The notes: a model not told the origin generated them from the letters alone. Positions 45,781 to 56,283 are shown, counted from the first letter of the stretch. The stretch: DNA of 64,000 nt from Microvirga sp. (GCA_031181145.1 JAPSLB010000001.1:87775-151774); one strand, 5' to 3'. Made by a program: numbers and translations.

Positions 45781-46266
45781 ATGCGAAATCTGGCCCATCT
45801 TCTTCGCGCGCTGATCATCGCCTTTGCTTGCGCAGGTGTGCTTGCCTACGCCGCCGCTGCGCTGGTGACGGTCGCCGACATCATCGGCCGCCAGGTGGGC
45901 GCGCCGATCGCGGGCGTGGTCGACCTCGTGCAGCTCTTCGTCGTCGGCGGAGCATGGCTCGCCATCCCCTATGCGTTCATGACCGGCGCACATGTGGGAG
46001 TGGATCTCATCGTCGAAGCCTTTCCGAAGGCGACCGAGCGCACGTTGCGCATCATCGCGGGCCTTGCCGCCATGGCTCTCGTCGCGCTGATGCTCGTCTA
46101 TTGCTACGAAGCCTTCCAGCAGCAACTGATGTTCGGCGACCGCTCGCAGCAGCTCGGCATCCCGATCATCTGGTACTGGGTGCCGCTTCTGTTCGGGATG
46201 GTCCTGTCGATCATCGCAACCGCACTCGCGATCTTCAACGCTTCCCGCACGCAGGCAGTCTCATGA
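45781..46266 (+). CDS. dctQ: TRAP transporter small permease DctQ
   Basis: A 161-residue protein with four helices and the motif VTVADIIGRQVGAPIAGVVDLVQLFVVGGAWLAIPYAFMTGAHVGVDLIVEAF. Its TGA overlaps the ATG of dctM (ATGA). A longer frame upstream lies within the dctP gene and is not used. Confidence 0.9.
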   Translation: MRNLAHLLRALIIAFACAGVLAYAAAALVTVADIIGRQVGAPIAGVVDLVQLFVVGGAWLAIPYAFMTGAHVGVDLIVEAFPKATERTLRIIAGLAAMALVALMLVYCYEAFQQQLMFGDRSQQLGIPIIWYWVPLLFGMVLSIIATALAIFNASRTQAVS

Positions 46267-47564
46267 GCTCGGCGCTACTAGGATTTCTCGGCTTCGTCAT
46301 CGCGCTGGTGCTGATCGCCTTCGGCTTTCCGGTCGCGGTCGCCATGGCCGTCGTCGGGGTTGCGGGGTTCTGGCTGCTCAACGGCTGGACGGGAGCGGCC
46401 TTCATCCTTGGCTCCTCCCCCTTCGAGGCCATCTTCCCTTACTCGCTCAGCGTCGTTCCGCTGTTCGTGATGATGGGCGTGTTCGCCGCGCGAGCCGGAT
46501 TGTCGCGCTCGCTCTTCGACGTGGTGAACAGCTTCTTCGGCCACATCCGCGGCGGCCTCGCGGTGACTGCGGTCGGGGCCTGCGCGCTGTTCGGCGCAAT
46601 CTGCGGCTCCTCGCTCGCCACAGTGGCCACCATGGGCCGTGTCGCCATTCCGGAGATGAAGCGGCACGGGTACAGCAACTCCCTGTCCTCCGCGGCGATC
46701 GCCGCCGGCGGCACCCTGGGCGTGCTGATCCCCCCCTCGATCCTGCTCGTCATCTACGGAATTCTCACGCAGACCTCGATCGGCCAGCTCTTCATCGGCG
46801 CGATCATCCCGGGAATCCTCGGCACGGTCCTCTATGCCGCCGCCATCATCATCCGCGTCCGGATGAGACCGGAGCTCGCGCCGCCGACTCCCAAGACCGA
46901 CTGGTCCGCCCGTGTCGCCTCGCTGGGTCGCGTCTGGGGCGTCGCCCTGCTGTTCGCTCTGGTCATCGGCGGCATCTATCTCGGCCTGTTCTCTCCGACC
47001 GAGGCCGCGGCCGTCGGCGCCGTCGGCGCATTCGTCCTCGCACTCTTCTCCGGCGAACTCGACCGGAAAGCGTTCTGGGGGGCCGTCAGCGAGACGGCCT
47101 CGCTGACCGGAATGATCTTTTTCATCCTGATCGGAGCGTCGCTCTTCAACTACTTCCTGGAGACGACCGGCCTGCCGAACGGGCTGATCAGCCTGATCCA
47201 GGGCAGCGGCCTCAGCCCGACGGCCGTCCTCGTCCTGATCTTGATTTTCTACGTGATGCTCGGCTGCTTCATGGATTCCATGTCCATGATTCTGCTGACC
47301 GTGCCGTTTCTGGCGCCGGTTGCCCAAACGCTCGGCTATGACATGGTCTGGTTCGGCATCCTGGTCGTGACTGTGGCCGAGATCGGCCTCATCACGCCTC
47401 CCGTCGGCATGAACCTCTTCGTCGTTCAGGCGAGCATGCCGGGCCTAACGCAGCGAACGGTCGCAAGTGGTATCCTGCCTTTCATCCTGGCTGACCTGAT
47501 CCGGCTCATCCTACTCGTCGCCGTACCGGCGCTGACCCTGTGGCTGCCCTCGAAGATGTTTTGA
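46263..47564 (+). CDS. dctM: TRAP transporter large permease DctM
   Basis: A 433-residue membrane protein with about 12 helices. DctM motifs include SVVPLFVMMGVFAARAGLSRSLFDVV, ALFGAICGSSLATVATMG, AAGGTLGVLIPPSILLVIYGILTQTSIGQLFIGA and IGLITPPVGMNLFVVQ. It ends just before a strong hairpin, and the following genes are convergent, so the P450-TRAP operon ends here. Confidence 0.93.
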   Translation: MSSALLGFLGFVIALVLIAFGFPVAVAMAVVGVAGFWLLNGWTGAAFILGSSPFEAIFPYSLSVVPLFVMMGVFAARAGLSRSLFDVVNSFFGHIRGGLAVTAVGACALFGAICGSSLATVATMGRVAIPEMKRHGYSNSLSSAAIAAGGTLGVLIPPSILLVIYGILTQTSIGQLFIGAIIPGILGTVLYAAAIIIRVRMRPELAPPTPKTDWSARVASLGRVWGVALLFALVIGGIYLGLFSPTEAAAVGAVGAFVLALFSGELDRKAFWGAVSETASLTGMIFFILIGASLFNYFLETTGLPNGLISLIQGSGLSPTAVLVLILIFYVMLGCFMDSMSMILLTVPFLAPVAQTLGYDMVWFGILVVTVAEIGLITPPVGMNLFVVQASMPGLTQRTVASGILPFILADLIRLILLVAVPALTLWLPSKMF

Positions 47565-47577
47565 CGACAATGGAAGT

Positions 47578-47606
47578 GGCGGCCGGCGAGGCCTTCGCCG
47601 GCCGCC
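47578..47606 (+). terminator. Strong hairpin terminating the P450-TRAP operon
   Basis: GGCGGCCGGCGA and TCGCCGGCCGCC form a perfect 12-bp stem with a 5-base loop, 13 bases after dctM. It lacks a T run but lies between convergent operons. Confidence 0.6.
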
Positions 47607-47695
47607 CCGACGACGGCACAGCCCGCATCCGCCGCCGCACGCACCCGGAGCTTCGTCTCTTCCGCGTTGGACGTCCGTGTCCTATGGGGCGAGGC

Positions 47696-49243
47696 TCATG
47701 CGTCTCGTAGCGTCAGCGGCACACCCAGAAGAGCGCGGCGCTTGAGCCACGGGCTCGCGCGATATCGCGGATCGCCGTAGAAGGCGTGACACGCATCGAG
47801 GATGCCGAGAATTCGCCCGGGTCCGAGTTCGTCTCCGAAGCGCAGCGAACCGCGCGGATAGCCCAATCCGATCTCGACGGCGCTGTTGATGTCCTCAGGG
47901 GTCGCAATGCGCTGCTGCGCAATATCTGCCCCGACATTCACAATGCATGCGATAATGCGCTGAGCGATGAAGCCGGGACTGTCGTGAATGACCGTCACGG
48001 GTCGATTGCCGGCTGCGAGCAATGCGTGAGCGGCGTCTCTCATATCCGGGCGGGTAACGGGCGTCCCCATGAGGGTGCGCCTGCGGTCCAATCCCAACAG
48101 GCAGTCGACCGCCACCGAACGGGCCGGGTCGAGATCCTCGGCCAGAGCGGCAGTCGTCGCATCCTCCCCGAACGGCGCCAGCATGATGACGGCCCTGTCG
48201 GACGGCCGCTCGCCGGTTTCGACATGCGCTCCAGCCGCCTCGATGATGCTGCGCAAGGTGTCGGCCGCGTCCTGATGGCGGTTGCTGATCCAGACCCTGA
48301 GGGACGCTAGATCTGCGTGCGGAACGGCCGTTTCCGGCGGCTTCTGCGCACGTCCTTCCACATAGGTGTAGAAGCCCCGCCCCGTCTTGCGGCCGAACAG
48401 CCCTGCAGCATGGCGCTGAGCCACGATCGGGACGGGCCGGTAGCGAGGCTCCTCGTAATATTGGTGATAGATCGCCTCAATCACCGCATGGGAGACATCG
48501 AGACCTGTGAGATCCAGGAGCTCAAAGGGCCCAAGGCGAAATCCCGCCGTATCCACCATGACCCGGTCCACATCGGCAAAATCCGCAATGCCCTCCGAGA
48601 CGATGCGAAGAGCCTCCGTCGCGAAGGCCCGGCCCGCATGATTGACGAGAAAGCCCGGCGTGTCTGAGACACGAACCGGCCGATGGCCAAGGCGATGGGC
48701 GACGGCCGTGAGCGCCTCGAGGACGCGCTCATCCGTCATGATGCCGCCGATGACCTCGACCAGCCTCATCAGCGGGACCGGGTTGAAGAAGTGGAACCCT
48801 GCCACGCGCTCCGGCCGGCGAGCCTTGGCGGCAATCCCGGTGACCGAAAGCGAGGATGTATTCGTTGCAAGAATGCACTCGTCGCTGACCACGCCCTCAA
48901 GCGCGGCGATCAGCATCTGCTTGATGTCCAGACGCTCGGCGACGGCTTCGATGACGATATGGCAGGAAGCGAAGGCATCGTAGCCTCTGTCGGGCCCGGC
49001 ATCCGTCGGCCGAAGGCGGCCGATGGCGGCTTCGGCGCTCTCAGGGGTGAGGCTCCCCTTCGCGACCTTGCGGCGGATCATGTCGGTGCAGAAGTCGATG
49101 GCCTCGGCGACGGTCTCTGGCCGAGCATCGGCCAGGAGAACCGTTATCCCTGCCTCGGCCGCCACCTGGGCGATGCCGCGGCCCATGACGCCGGCCCCGA
49201 TAATTCCAAGAGTCAGATCCGTCCGAGCGGCTTCAACAGACAT
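47696..49243 (-). CDS. 3-hydroxyacyl-CoA dehydrogenase (PaaH-like, duplicated C-terminal domain)
   Basis: A 515-residue NAD-dependent enzyme. The N-terminal Rossmann motif is LGIIGAGVMGRGIAQVAAEAG. Catalytic blocks are NTSSLSVTGIA and GFHFFNPVPLMRLVEVI. SDTPGFLVNHAGRAF opens the first C-terminal domain and HDSPGFIAQRIIACIVNVG the second, as in PaaH/HbdH-type enzymes of aromatic CoA pathways. It oxidises a 3-hydroxyacyl-CoA of the beta-oxidation-like part of 2-aminobenzoate degradation. The gene is last in the minus-strand operon, 2 bases after the hydratase gene. Confidence 0.9.
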   Translation of the reverse strand: MSVEAARTDLTLGIIGAGVMGRGIAQVAAEAGITVLLADARPETVAEAIDFCTDMIRRKVAKGSLTPESAEAAIGRLRPTDAGPDRGYDAFASCHIVIEAVAERLDIKQMLIAALEGVVSDECILATNTSSLSVTGIAAKARRPERVAGFHFFNPVPLMRLVEVIGGIMTDERVLEALTAVAHRLGHRPVRVSDTPGFLVNHAGRAFATEALRIVSEGIADFADVDRVMVDTAGFRLGPFELLDLTGLDVSHAVIEAIYHQYYEEPRYRPVPIVAQRHAAGLFGRKTGRGFYTYVEGRAQKPPETAVPHADLASLRVWISNRHQDAADTLRSIIEAAGAHVETGERPSDRAVIMLAPFGEDATTAALAEDLDPARSVAVDCLLGLDRRRTLMGTPVTRPDMRDAAHALLAAGNRPVTVIHDSPGFIAQRIIACIVNVGADIAQQRIATPEDINSAVEIGLGYPRGSLRFGDELGPGRILGILDACHAFYGDPRYRASPWLKRRALLGVPLTLRDA

Positions 49244-49245
49244 CG

Positions 49246-50013
49246 TCAGAGACCCGAAAAATTCGGCGAGCGCTTCTCGAGGAAGGCCCGCATGCCTTCC
49301 TTCTGATCCGCGGTCGCGAACATGAGCTGGAAGGCATGCCGCTCCATGACGAGGGCCGCTTCCAGGGGAAGGTCGCCTCCCTGCAGGACCAGTTCCTTGA
49401 TCTTGCGGGCCGCGAGCGGCGGCAGAAGGGCGATCGAGCGGGCAAGGGCAAGGGCCCGATCGAGGACCTCGCCGTCAGGCACGACTTCGGTGACGAGCCC
49501 CATGGCCTCCGCGTCCTGAGCCGAAACCATCTCCCCCGTCAAAAGAATCTTCATCGCCTTGAATTTGCCCACGGCTCTGAGCAGGCGCTGAGTTCCGCCT
49601 GCTCCTGGGATGATCCCGACCTTGATCTCGGGCTGCGCGAACTTGGCGCCCGCGCCGGCGATGATCATGTCGGCATGCATGGCGAGCTCGCATCCGCCTC
49701 CCAACGCAAATCCGTTCACCGCGGCGATGAGCGGTTTCGGGAAATCCTTGATGGGAGCCCAGTTCCGCTCGCTTGCGCGAAGGATCATCTCGACGGGCTG
49801 AGCGTCCGCCATGGCCTTGATGTCGGCGCCGGCGGCGAAGACCTTCTCCGTTCCGGTCAGAACGACGCAGCGGATCTCGTCATTGCCGGCGAGTTCTCCA
49901 AAGATTCGGGCCAGCTGCTCGCGCACCGCGCCGTTCAGCGCGTTACGAGCCTCCGGGCGATTGATGCGCACGAGAGCGACGTGCTCTCCCCCGCTCTCCA
50001 GCAAGACCTCCAT
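49246..50013 (-). CDS. Enoyl-CoA hydratase/isomerase (PaaF-like)
   Basis: A 255-residue crotonase-fold protein. Oxyanion-hole and active-site blocks are FAAGADIKAMAD, NGFALGGGCELAMHADMIIAG and PEIKVGIIPGAGGTQRL, with the two catalytic Glu positions present. It hydrates an unsaturated CoA ester from the ring-opened aminobenzoate intermediate, before the adjacent 3-hydroxyacyl-CoA dehydrogenase. A hairpin lies upstream, between it and ridA. Confidence 0.92.
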   Translation of the reverse strand: MEVLLESGGEHVALVRINRPEARNALNGAVREQLARIFGELAGNDEIRCVVLTGTEKVFAAGADIKAMADAQPVEMILRASERNWAPIKDFPKPLIAAVNGFALGGGCELAMHADMIIAGAGAKFAQPEIKVGIIPGAGGTQRLLRAVGKFKAMKILLTGEMVSAQDAEAMGLVTEVVPDGEVLDRALALARSIALLPPLAARKIKELVLQGGDLPLEAALVMERHAFQLMFATADQKEGMRAFLEKRSPNFSGL

Positions 50014-50050
50014 GTTCCCTCCCGTCGCGTTCCGTTTGGCTTCAGCTCTT

Positions 50051-50070
50051 CGGCCGCGGTTTCGCGGCCG
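50051..50070 (-). terminator. GC-rich hairpin between ridA and the hydratase gene
   Basis: CGGCCGCG and CGCGGCCG form a perfect 8-bp stem with a 4-base loop in the 69-base gap. It may be an intra-operon processing or attenuation element rather than a full terminator. Confidence 0.4.
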
Positions 50071-50082
50071 GAGAGGCGGTGC

Positions 50083-50526
50083 TCATTTGCCCGAAGGCAC
50101 GACAGCCGTCGCCTCGATTTCGAGAAGCGCAGCCCTTTCCACCAGCCGCACGACTTGAACCAGAGCCATCGCCGGGTAATGCGTCCCGAAAACGCTCCGG
50201 TAGGCGCTACCCAGTTCGCGCATGTTGGCCAGGTAATCGTCCATGTCGACGACGTACCAGGTCAGCCGGACGACATGCTCGGGATTCGCTCCGCCTTCGG
50301 CCAGGATGGTGCGGATGTTCTCAAGCACCTGGCGCGCCTGCGCGACGAGGCCTTCGGGAAACTCGCCCGCCTCGTTCCAGCCCACGACCCCGCCCGTTAC
50401 GAGAAGGCGCCCTTCCGCCATCATGCCATTCGAATAGCCCTTGGGGACCGGCCAATGCTTGGGCTGCAGAATCTGAACGCCCTCATCGAGGATCGGTGTG
50501 GCTTGGGAGCCTCTAGAGACCGTCAT
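50083..50526 (-). CDS. RidA-family protein of the aminobenzoate operon
   Basis: A 147-residue protein from the ATG at 50526, with AGGAGA 7 bases upstream. Family features are SNGMMAEGRLLVTGGVVGWNEAGEFPEGLVAQARQVLENIRTILAEGGANPEHVVRLTWYVVDM and the C-terminal ERAALLEIEATAVVP. It probably hydrolyses an enamine/imine, which fits the 2-amino-cyclohexene-type intermediates of aerobic 2-aminobenzoyl-CoA breakdown and would release the amino group as ammonia. It is only distantly similar to the RidA at 29500. Confidence 0.85.
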   Translation of the reverse strand: MTVSRGSQATPILDEGVQILQPKHWPVPKGYSNGMMAEGRLLVTGGVVGWNEAGEFPEGLVAQARQVLENIRTILAEGGANPEHVVRLTWYVVDMDDYLANMRELGSAYRSVFGTHYPAMALVQVVRLVERAALLEIEATAVVPSGK

Positions 50527-50608
50527 TGGTATTTCTCCTGGTAATGCGTTCCAAGATCGGGCGTCCTGCAACAACGCGCGTGCCGCCGACCGGCCGGATC
50601 CGCCCGCT

Positions 50609-51814
50609 TCATATCCTGTTGCCCGACCCGGTCCCGGGACGGGACGTATCGAGCATTTTCAGAAGCTCGCGCGCAATCACGACCTTCTGCACCTCCGTTG
50701 CACCCTCGTAAATGCGCAGAGCGCGGTTCTCACGATAGAGTTCCTCGACCTTCACGCCCTTGGTAACTCCGAGGCCGCCGAAGATCTGGACCGCCTTGTC
50801 GATGACACTCTGGGCGGCCTCGGTGGCGTGCATCTTGGCCATCGCGGCCTCCCGCGTCACGCGAGGCGCGCCCTGATCCTTTGTCCAGGCTGCGCGGTAG
50901 ACGAGGAGCGCCGCGGTGTCGACGTTTGTCGCCATCTCGGCCAGGGCGGCTTGCGTCATCTGGAGCTCCGCCAGCGGCGCCCCGAACAGATGCCGGGACG
51001 AGGCATGGCGCAACGCCTCATCCATGGCCCGACGGGCGAATCCGAGCGATGCGGCTCCGACGGTCGAGCGAAAGACGTCCAGGGTCGCCATGGCAACCTT
51101 GAAACCTTCTCCTGCGCCGCCGATCCGCCTCGACAGCGGGACTCTGCAACCCTCGAAACGCAGCGTTGCGAGCGGATGCGGCGCGATAACCTCGATACGG
51201 TCCTCGATGATGAGGCCGGGCGTGTCGGCCTCGACCACATAGGCGGACAATCCCCTCGCGCCGGGTGCCTCGCCGGACCGCGCGAAGACGATGTAGTAAT
51301 CTGCGATTCCACCGTTTGAGATCCACGTCTTCAGACCGTCGATCCGCACGTGATCGGGGCCATCCGGAACCGCGGTGGTGCTCATGGCCGCAACGTCCGA
51401 ACCGGCCTCCGGCTCGGACAGGGCAAAGGCCGCGATGGCTTCGCCTCGGGCCACCTTCGGCAGATAATGCCGCTTCAGGTCCTCGGAACCGAAAAGGCTG
51501 ATCGGGCCGGAGCCGAGTCCCTGCATCGCGAAGGCAAAATCCGCGAGCCCGTCCTGATAGGCCAGCGTCTCGCGGGACAGGCAGAGCGTCCGGACGTCGA
51601 GTGTCGGATAGAGACCGCCATAGGCTTCCGGTATGGCGGCTCTCAACCATCCGTCGTCGCCGAGTTTGCGCACGATGCGGCGGCACGATCCATCCACGTC
51701 GCCATGGTCGACGAGGCCGTGAACCTCAGTCTCGGCCCAGGCCCTGAGCGCCTCCACATATCGGAGGTGCCGATCCTCGAAGAAGGGCCATTTCAGAAAC
51801 GTGGAATCGATCAT
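50609..51814 (-). CDS. Acyl-CoA dehydrogenase
   Basis: A 401-residue flavoenzyme from the ATG at 51814 ([31 protein letters not shown]). Signatures are [35 protein letters not shown] and the C-terminal [43 protein letters not shown]. The catalytic Glu lies in the YEGATEVQ region. It starts one base after the second hydratase gene and probably dehydrogenates a cyclic or ring-opened CoA ester in the aminobenzoate pathway. Confidence 0.92.
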   Translation of the reverse strand: MIDSTFLKWPFFEDRHLRYVEALRAWAETEVHGLVDHGDVDGSCRRIVRKLGDDGWLRAAIPEAYGGLYPTLDVRTLCLSRETLAYQDGLADFAFAMQGLGSGPISLFGSEDLKRHYLPKVARGEAIAAFALSEPEAGSDVAAMSTTAVPDGPDHVRIDGLKTWISNGGIADYYIVFARSGEAPGARGLSAYVVEADTPGLIIEDRIEVIAPHPLATLRFEGCRVPLSRRIGGAGEGFKVAMATLDVFRSTVGAASLGFARRAMDEALRHASSRHLFGAPLAELQMTQAALAEMATNVDTAALLVYRAAWTKDQGAPRVTREAAMAKMHATEAAQSVIDKAVQIFGGLGVTKGVKVEELYRENRALRIYEGATEVQKVVIARELLKMLDTSRPGTGSGNRI

Positions 51815-51815
51815 G

Positions 51816-52652
51816 TCAGTTTCCCTGGAAGACCGGTTTTTCCTTCGCCGCGAAGGCCCGGTAGGCACGGGCGAAGTCCTCGGTCGTCATGCACAGGGCC
51901 TGAGCGACCGCTTCCGCCTCGATCGCATCCTCGACGGACATCGCCCATTCCATGGCAAGCATGCGCTTGGTCATCGTGTTGGCGTAGGTCGGTCCCGAGC
52001 CGATTTCCTGCGCCAGGGCCTTTGCCTCGCGAAGGAGTTCGGCCTCGTCGACGATACGGCTGAAGAACCCCCAGCGCTCGCCCTCCTCGGCCTTCATGAA
52101 GCGGCCCGTGTAAAGGAGCTCGGAGGCTCTGCCCTGACCGACGATGCGCGGCAGGATCGCACAAGCGCCCATATCGCAACCGGCCAATCCGACCTTGTTG
52201 AACAGGAACGCCACTTTGGCGCTCGGCGCGGCGAGCCGCAGATCGGACGCCATGGCGATGATGGCCCCGGCGCCGGCGCAGATCCCTTCGACGGCCGCGA
52301 TCACGGGCTGCGGAGCAGCCCGCATGGCTTTCACCAGCTCGCCGGTCATGCGCGTGAAGGCCGTCAGGCCCTTCGTGTCCATCTCGACCAGGGGTCCGAT
52401 GATCTCGAACACGTCGCCGCCGGAGGAAAAGTTGCCGCCGGCTCCCGTCACGACGACGGCCTTGACGCTGTCGTCTCCCTTGCAGGCATGGAAGAAATCC
52501 GTCAGTTCGCGATAACTCTCGAACGTCAGCGGATTCTTCTTGTCCGGACGGTTGAGCGTGACCGTCGCGACCGGACCTTCCACCGAGAGCAGGAAGTGAC
52601 GAGGCGTGTATTCGGCAAGGGGCAATTTGACTGGATTGGCGAACTGCGTCAC
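51816..52652 (-). CDS. Enoyl-CoA hydratase/isomerase family protein
   Basis: A 278-residue crotonase-fold protein: [35 protein letters not shown] and [22 protein letters not shown]. The GGTQRL block of classic hydratases is replaced by [10 protein letters not shown], so it may be a hydrolase or ring-opening member, as needed for cyclic CoA esters. It overlaps the MarR gene (ATGA) and precedes the acyl-CoA dehydrogenase by one base. Confidence 0.88.
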   Translation of the reverse strand: MTQFANPVKLPLAEYTPRHFLLSVEGPVATVTLNRPDKKNPLTFESYRELTDFFHACKGDDSVKAVVVTGAGGNFSSGGDVFEIIGPLVEMDTKGLTAFTRMTGELVKAMRAAPQPVIAAVEGICAGAGAIIAMASDLRLAAPSAKVAFLFNKVGLAGCDMGACAILPRIVGQGRASELLYTGRFMKAEEGERWGFFSRIVDEAELLREAKALAQEIGSGPTYANTMTKRMLAMEWAMSVEDAIEAEAVAQALCMTTEDFARAYRAFAAKEKPVFQGN

Positions 52653-53158
52653 GGAGCCACTCCCATGATGGCGTTTCTGGCGGAGAGTTTCGTTTTGGCG
52701 AGCAGGCGCATCAGATCCTTATGCTCCTTCTGCGTAAGCCCGCCGAAGATCTCGGCTATCCAGGCCTCGTGCTCGGCGGCCATCGTGCGGAACTCCGTCC
52801 GGCCGGCCGGCGTCAGCTTGATGATCTGAGCCCTCCGGTCCGTCGCGGAGACGCGCCGTTCGATATGTCCGGAAGCGACGAGCCGGTCGACCAGGCTGGT
52901 GAGATTGCCGTTCGACACCATCATCCGCTTCGAGAGGTCCGAGAGCGTCATCCCCCCCGGAACCTTGTCGAGCTGAGCCATCAGGTCGAAGCGGGGAAGC
53001 GTCACGTCGAACCGGTCGCGCAGGCGACGGCGAACCTCGCCTTCGATCAGCGTGGAGCACGTCAACAGCCGCAGCCAGAGCCGGAGCTCGTCACGGTGGT
53101 CGTCCGGCATCTCGATGGCCTTCGTTTCGGCGTCGAGCGGGATCGTCTGGTTGCTCAT
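52649..53158 (-). CDS. MarR-family transcriptional regulator
   Basis: A 169-residue protein from the ATG at 53158 ([20 protein letters not shown]). The MarR winged helix spans about residues 50-120: [62 protein letters not shown], with the conserved DRR. MarR proteins in aromatic CoA pathways are repressors released by aromatic acids or aryl-CoA. It lies inside the operon, one base after the SDR gene. Two palindromes upstream of the pathway operons are candidate operators. Confidence 0.93.
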   Translation of the reverse strand: MSNQTIPLDAETKAIEMPDDHRDELRLWLRLLTCSTLIEGEVRRRLRDRFDVTLPRFDLMAQLDKVPGGMTLSDLSKRMMVSNGNLTSLVDRLVASGHIERRVSATDRRAQIIKLTPAGRTEFRTMAAEHEAWIAEIFGGLTQKEHKDLMRLLAKTKLSARNAIMGVAP

Positions 53159-53159
53159 G

Positions 53160-53927
53160 TCAAATCTCTCCACCCGCCACGGCGATGGCCTGGCCGGTGA
53201 CCGAGCGGGCGCCCTCCCCGCACAGCCACAGGACTGCGTCGGCAATCTCCGCCGGACTGATCAGTCTCTGCTGAGGATTATGCTTCACGAGTTCGCTCAA
53301 GGCCTGTTCGCGCGTTCTGCCCGTCTTCGCCACGATGGTGTCGAGACTCTCGGCGACGAGATCCGTATCCGTGAAGCCGGGACAGACGGCATTGACGGTC
53401 ACGCCCGTCGTCGCCGTCTCCAGGGCAAGCGCCCGCACGAAGCCGATGGCCGCGTGTTTCGCCGCGCAATAGGCGCTCACGTAGGGGTATCCCTTCAGGC
53501 CCGCCGTCGAGGCCACCGCGACGATGCGCCCGAACCGCCGCTCGATCATGGAGCCCAGCACGGCATGCGTGACATTGGTCACGCCGAGCAGATTGACGTC
53601 CAGCATCTGCCTGAACATGTCCGGAGTGGACTTCAGGAACGGGGCCGAAACCGCCGACCCGGCATTGGCGATCATGAGATCCACGGGGCCGTGCCACGAG
53701 ACGGCGGCCTGAACGGCGGATTGGGTGGCAACCGGATCGGTGACGTCGGCGACGGATGCAGCATGGGCGTCACCCTCCGAGACGACGCGATCCAGGGTCG
53801 CCCGATCCCGACCGATGATGGTGACCTTGGCCCCGGCCCCTGCAAGAGTCTTGGCGATGGTCCGCCCTATGCCGCGCCCGCCGCCCGTGACAATTGCGTG
53901 GCGGCCCTGAAGTGGATTCGTATTCAT
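53160..53927 (-). CDS. Short-chain dehydrogenase/reductase
   Basis: A 255-residue SDR with TGGGRGIGRTIAKTLAGAG (cofactor site), NAG at position about 90, and the catalytic Ser, YVSAYCAAKHA Tyr and Lys. In the known aerobic 2-aminobenzoate pathway an NADH-dependent reductase acts on the oxo-cyclohexene intermediate after the monooxygenase, and this gene directly follows the monooxygenase gene, so that role is inferred. Confidence 0.88.
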   Translation of the reverse strand: MNTNPLQGRHAIVTGGGRGIGRTIAKTLAGAGAKVTIIGRDRATLDRVVSEGDAHAASVADVTDPVATQSAVQAAVSWHGPVDLMIANAGSAVSAPFLKSTPDMFRQMLDVNLLGVTNVTHAVLGSMIERRFGRIVAVASTAGLKGYPYVSAYCAAKHAAIGFVRALALETATTGVTVNAVCPGFTDTDLVAESLDTIVAKTGRTREQALSELVKHNPQQRLISPAEIADAVLWLCGEGARSVTGQAIAVAGGEI

Positions 53928-53928
53928 C

Positions 53929-56283
53929 TCATTCCGCGGCGAGAGACTTCCCGCCTGCCTCCATCTTCAATTCGGCTCGGGTCTTCGGCTTGGCCTTGAT
54001 CTTCAGCTCTTCCAGATCCTGCCGGTCGCGAACGCTGTTGCGGAAGATCTGATCCTTACCGGCAAGGTACTGCGGAGGGCAGAAGATGTCCTTCTGGCCA
54101 TACCATGCGGCCGCCTTCATGGTGAAGAACGGGTCCACCAGGTGGGGACGCGCCAGCGCGACCAGATCCGCCCGTCCTGCCGCCAGGATGGTGTTGACCT
54201 GATCGGCCGTGGTGATGTTGCCGACGCACATGGTGGCGACCTGCGCCTCGTTGCGGACCTGATCCGAGAAGGGAGTCTGGAACATGCGCCCGTAGATCGG
54301 CCGGGCCTCCCGCACCGTTTGTCCCGCAGAGACATCGACAAGGTCGACGCCATGCTCGGCGAAGGCGCGCGCGATCTCGACGGCATCCTGTCCCGTAATG
54401 CCGCCCTCGGCCCAATCGGTGGCGGAAATGCGCACCGACATGGGCTTGTGCGCCGGCCAGGCCTCCCGCATGGCGTCGAAGACCTCCAGCGGATAGCGCA
54501 GGCGGTTCGCCAGGGAGCCGCCATACTCATCCGTGCGCCGGTTGGTGAGGGGAGAGATGAAGCTCGCCAACAGGTAGCCGTGGGCGCAATGGAGCTCGAG
54601 CATGTCGAACCCCGCCCGGTCGCCCCGTATCGTCGCGCCGACGAACTGCGCCTTGATGGCGTCCATGTCGGCACGGGTCACCTCCCGCGGCACCTGGCTG
54701 TCCGGGAAATACGGAATCGGCGAGGCGGAGCAGATATCCCAAGCACCCTTCTCGAGCGGGCGGTCGATCCCTTCCCACATGAGTTTCGTCGCGCCCTTGC
54801 GGCCCGCATGCCCGAGCTGCAGACAGAACTTGGCCGCGGAACTGGCATGGACGAAATCGACGATGCGCTTCCAAGCCGCCTCCTGCTCGTCATTCCACAG
54901 ACCCGCGCAGCCGAGGGTGATGCGAGATTCCGGCGAGACGCACGTCATTTCGGTAAAGATCAGCCCCGCCCCTCCGGTGCTGCGCGAGCCGTAGTGCACG
55001 AGGTGCCAGTCGCCGGGAACGCCGTCTTCGGCCGAATACATATCCATCGGAGACACGACCACGCGATTCTCGAGGGTCATGTCACGAAGCCGGAACGGCT
55101 GGAACATCGGCACGCCCGGATTGTCGACGGATACGTCGAAACCCTTGTTCCTCACCTGCTGCGCGAAGGTGCGATCCACGGCGGCAACGAAATCCGGCGC
55201 GCGCAGGCGCAGGTTGTCGTAGGTGATCGCCTTGGCGCGGGTCATCACCCCGAAGGCAAACTGCACCGGATCGAAATTCCAGAAGCGCGCGACATGCTCG
55301 AACCAGACGAGGGACACATCGGCAGCATGCTGGGTCTTCTCGACCTCCTCGCGCCGGCCGGTCTCGTAGAAGGACAGGGCTCGCTCGATGTCGGATTCAC
55401 GGCGGAAGGCTTCGTAGAGGGCGATGGCGTCCTCCATGGCGAGCTTGGTGCCGGAGCCGATAGAGAAATGGGCCGACCCCTTGGCATCGCCGATCAACAC
55501 CTTGTTGCCCATGACCCAGCGCTTGTTGCGGATCATCGGGAAGTTGCGCCAAACGGAGCGGTTGGTGAGAATCTTGTGCCCGTTCAGGAACCAGCCGAAG
55601 ATCTGCTCCATCAGGGCCGCAGATTCCTCCTCCGTTTTCCGGCCGAGCCCGGCCCGGTTGAAGGTCTGAGGATCCGTTTCGAAGACCCAGGTGGAGCGGT
55701 TCGCCTCGTACTGGTAGGCATGGGCGATGAAAGGCCCCCATTCCGTCTCCTGGAAGATGAAGGTGAAGGCGTCGAGCGGCCTGGTCGATCCCATCCAGGC
55801 GAACTTGTTGGGCCTCAGATCCACCTCGGGCTGGAAATGATCCGCATACCGATCCCGGAAGCGGCTATTGATGCCGTCTGCCACGACGACGAGATCCGCA
55901 TCGGCGAACAGGCTCTCGTCATCGACATCCACCTGATAGAGCAGCCTGACACCGAGCTCTTCTGCGCGGTCCTGCAGGATCATCAGCAGGGTCCGGCGCG
56001 AGCATCCGCAGAATCCGTTGCCGCCGATGCGATGCTCGGCTCCTTTGAAGTGGATCGCGATGTCGTCCCAATAGGCGAACTCGCGGGTGATCCTCTGATA
56101 GCTCGGCAGATCGTACTTCTCGAAACCGTCGAGGGTCGCATCGGAGAACACGACCCCGAAGCCGAAGGTGTCGTCGGCGCGGTTGCGCTCATAGACCGTG
56201 ATATCCGCCCCCGGCTGGAGCTTCTTCATCAGAATGGCGAAGTAGAGGCCCGCAGGCCCTCCGCCGATGACCGCCGTTTTCAT
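53929..56283 (-). CDS. abmA: 2-Aminobenzoyl-CoA monooxygenase/reductase (salicylyl-CoA 5-hydroxylase-like FAD domain fused to an OYE domain)
   Basis: A 784-residue two-domain flavoprotein from the ATG at 56283, with GGAGG about 9 bases upstream. Residues 1-390 are an aryl-CoA FAD hydroxylase ([61 protein letters not shown]). Residues about 400-770 are an Old Yellow Enzyme-type FMN reductase ([62 protein letters not shown]). This fusion is the hallmark of the enzyme that hydroxylates and reduces 2-aminobenzoyl-CoA. It heads an operon with the SDR, MarR and beta-oxidation genes. Confidence 0.9.
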   Translation of the reverse strand: MKTAVIGGGPAGLYFAILMKKLQPGADITVYERNRADDTFGFGVVFSDATLDGFEKYDLPSYQRITREFAYWDDIAIHFKGAEHRIGGNGFCGCSRRTLLMILQDRAEELGVRLLYQVDVDDESLFADADLVVVADGINSRFRDRYADHFQPEVDLRPNKFAWMGSTRPLDAFTFIFQETEWGPFIAHAYQYEANRSTWVFETDPQTFNRAGLGRKTEEESAALMEQIFGWFLNGHKILTNRSVWRNFPMIRNKRWVMGNKVLIGDAKGSAHFSIGSGTKLAMEDAIALYEAFRRESDIERALSFYETGRREEVEKTQHAADVSLVWFEHVARFWNFDPVQFAFGVMTRAKAITYDNLRLRAPDFVAAVDRTFAQQVRNKGFDVSVDNPGVPMFQPFRLRDMTLENRVVVSPMDMYSAEDGVPGDWHLVHYGSRSTGGAGLIFTEMTCVSPESRITLGCAGLWNDEQEAAWKRIVDFVHASSAAKFCLQLGHAGRKGATKLMWEGIDRPLEKGAWDICSASPIPYFPDSQVPREVTRADMDAIKAQFVGATIRGDRAGFDMLELHCAHGYLLASFISPLTNRRTDEYGGSLANRLRYPLEVFDAMREAWPAHKPMSVRISATDWAEGGITGQDAVEIARAFAEHGVDLVDVSAGQTVREARPIYGRMFQTPFSDQVRNEAQVATMCVGNITTADQVNTILAAGRADLVALARPHLVDPFFTMKAAAWYGQKDIFCPPQYLAGKDQIFRNSVRDRQDLEELKIKAKPKTRAELKMEAGGKSLAAE

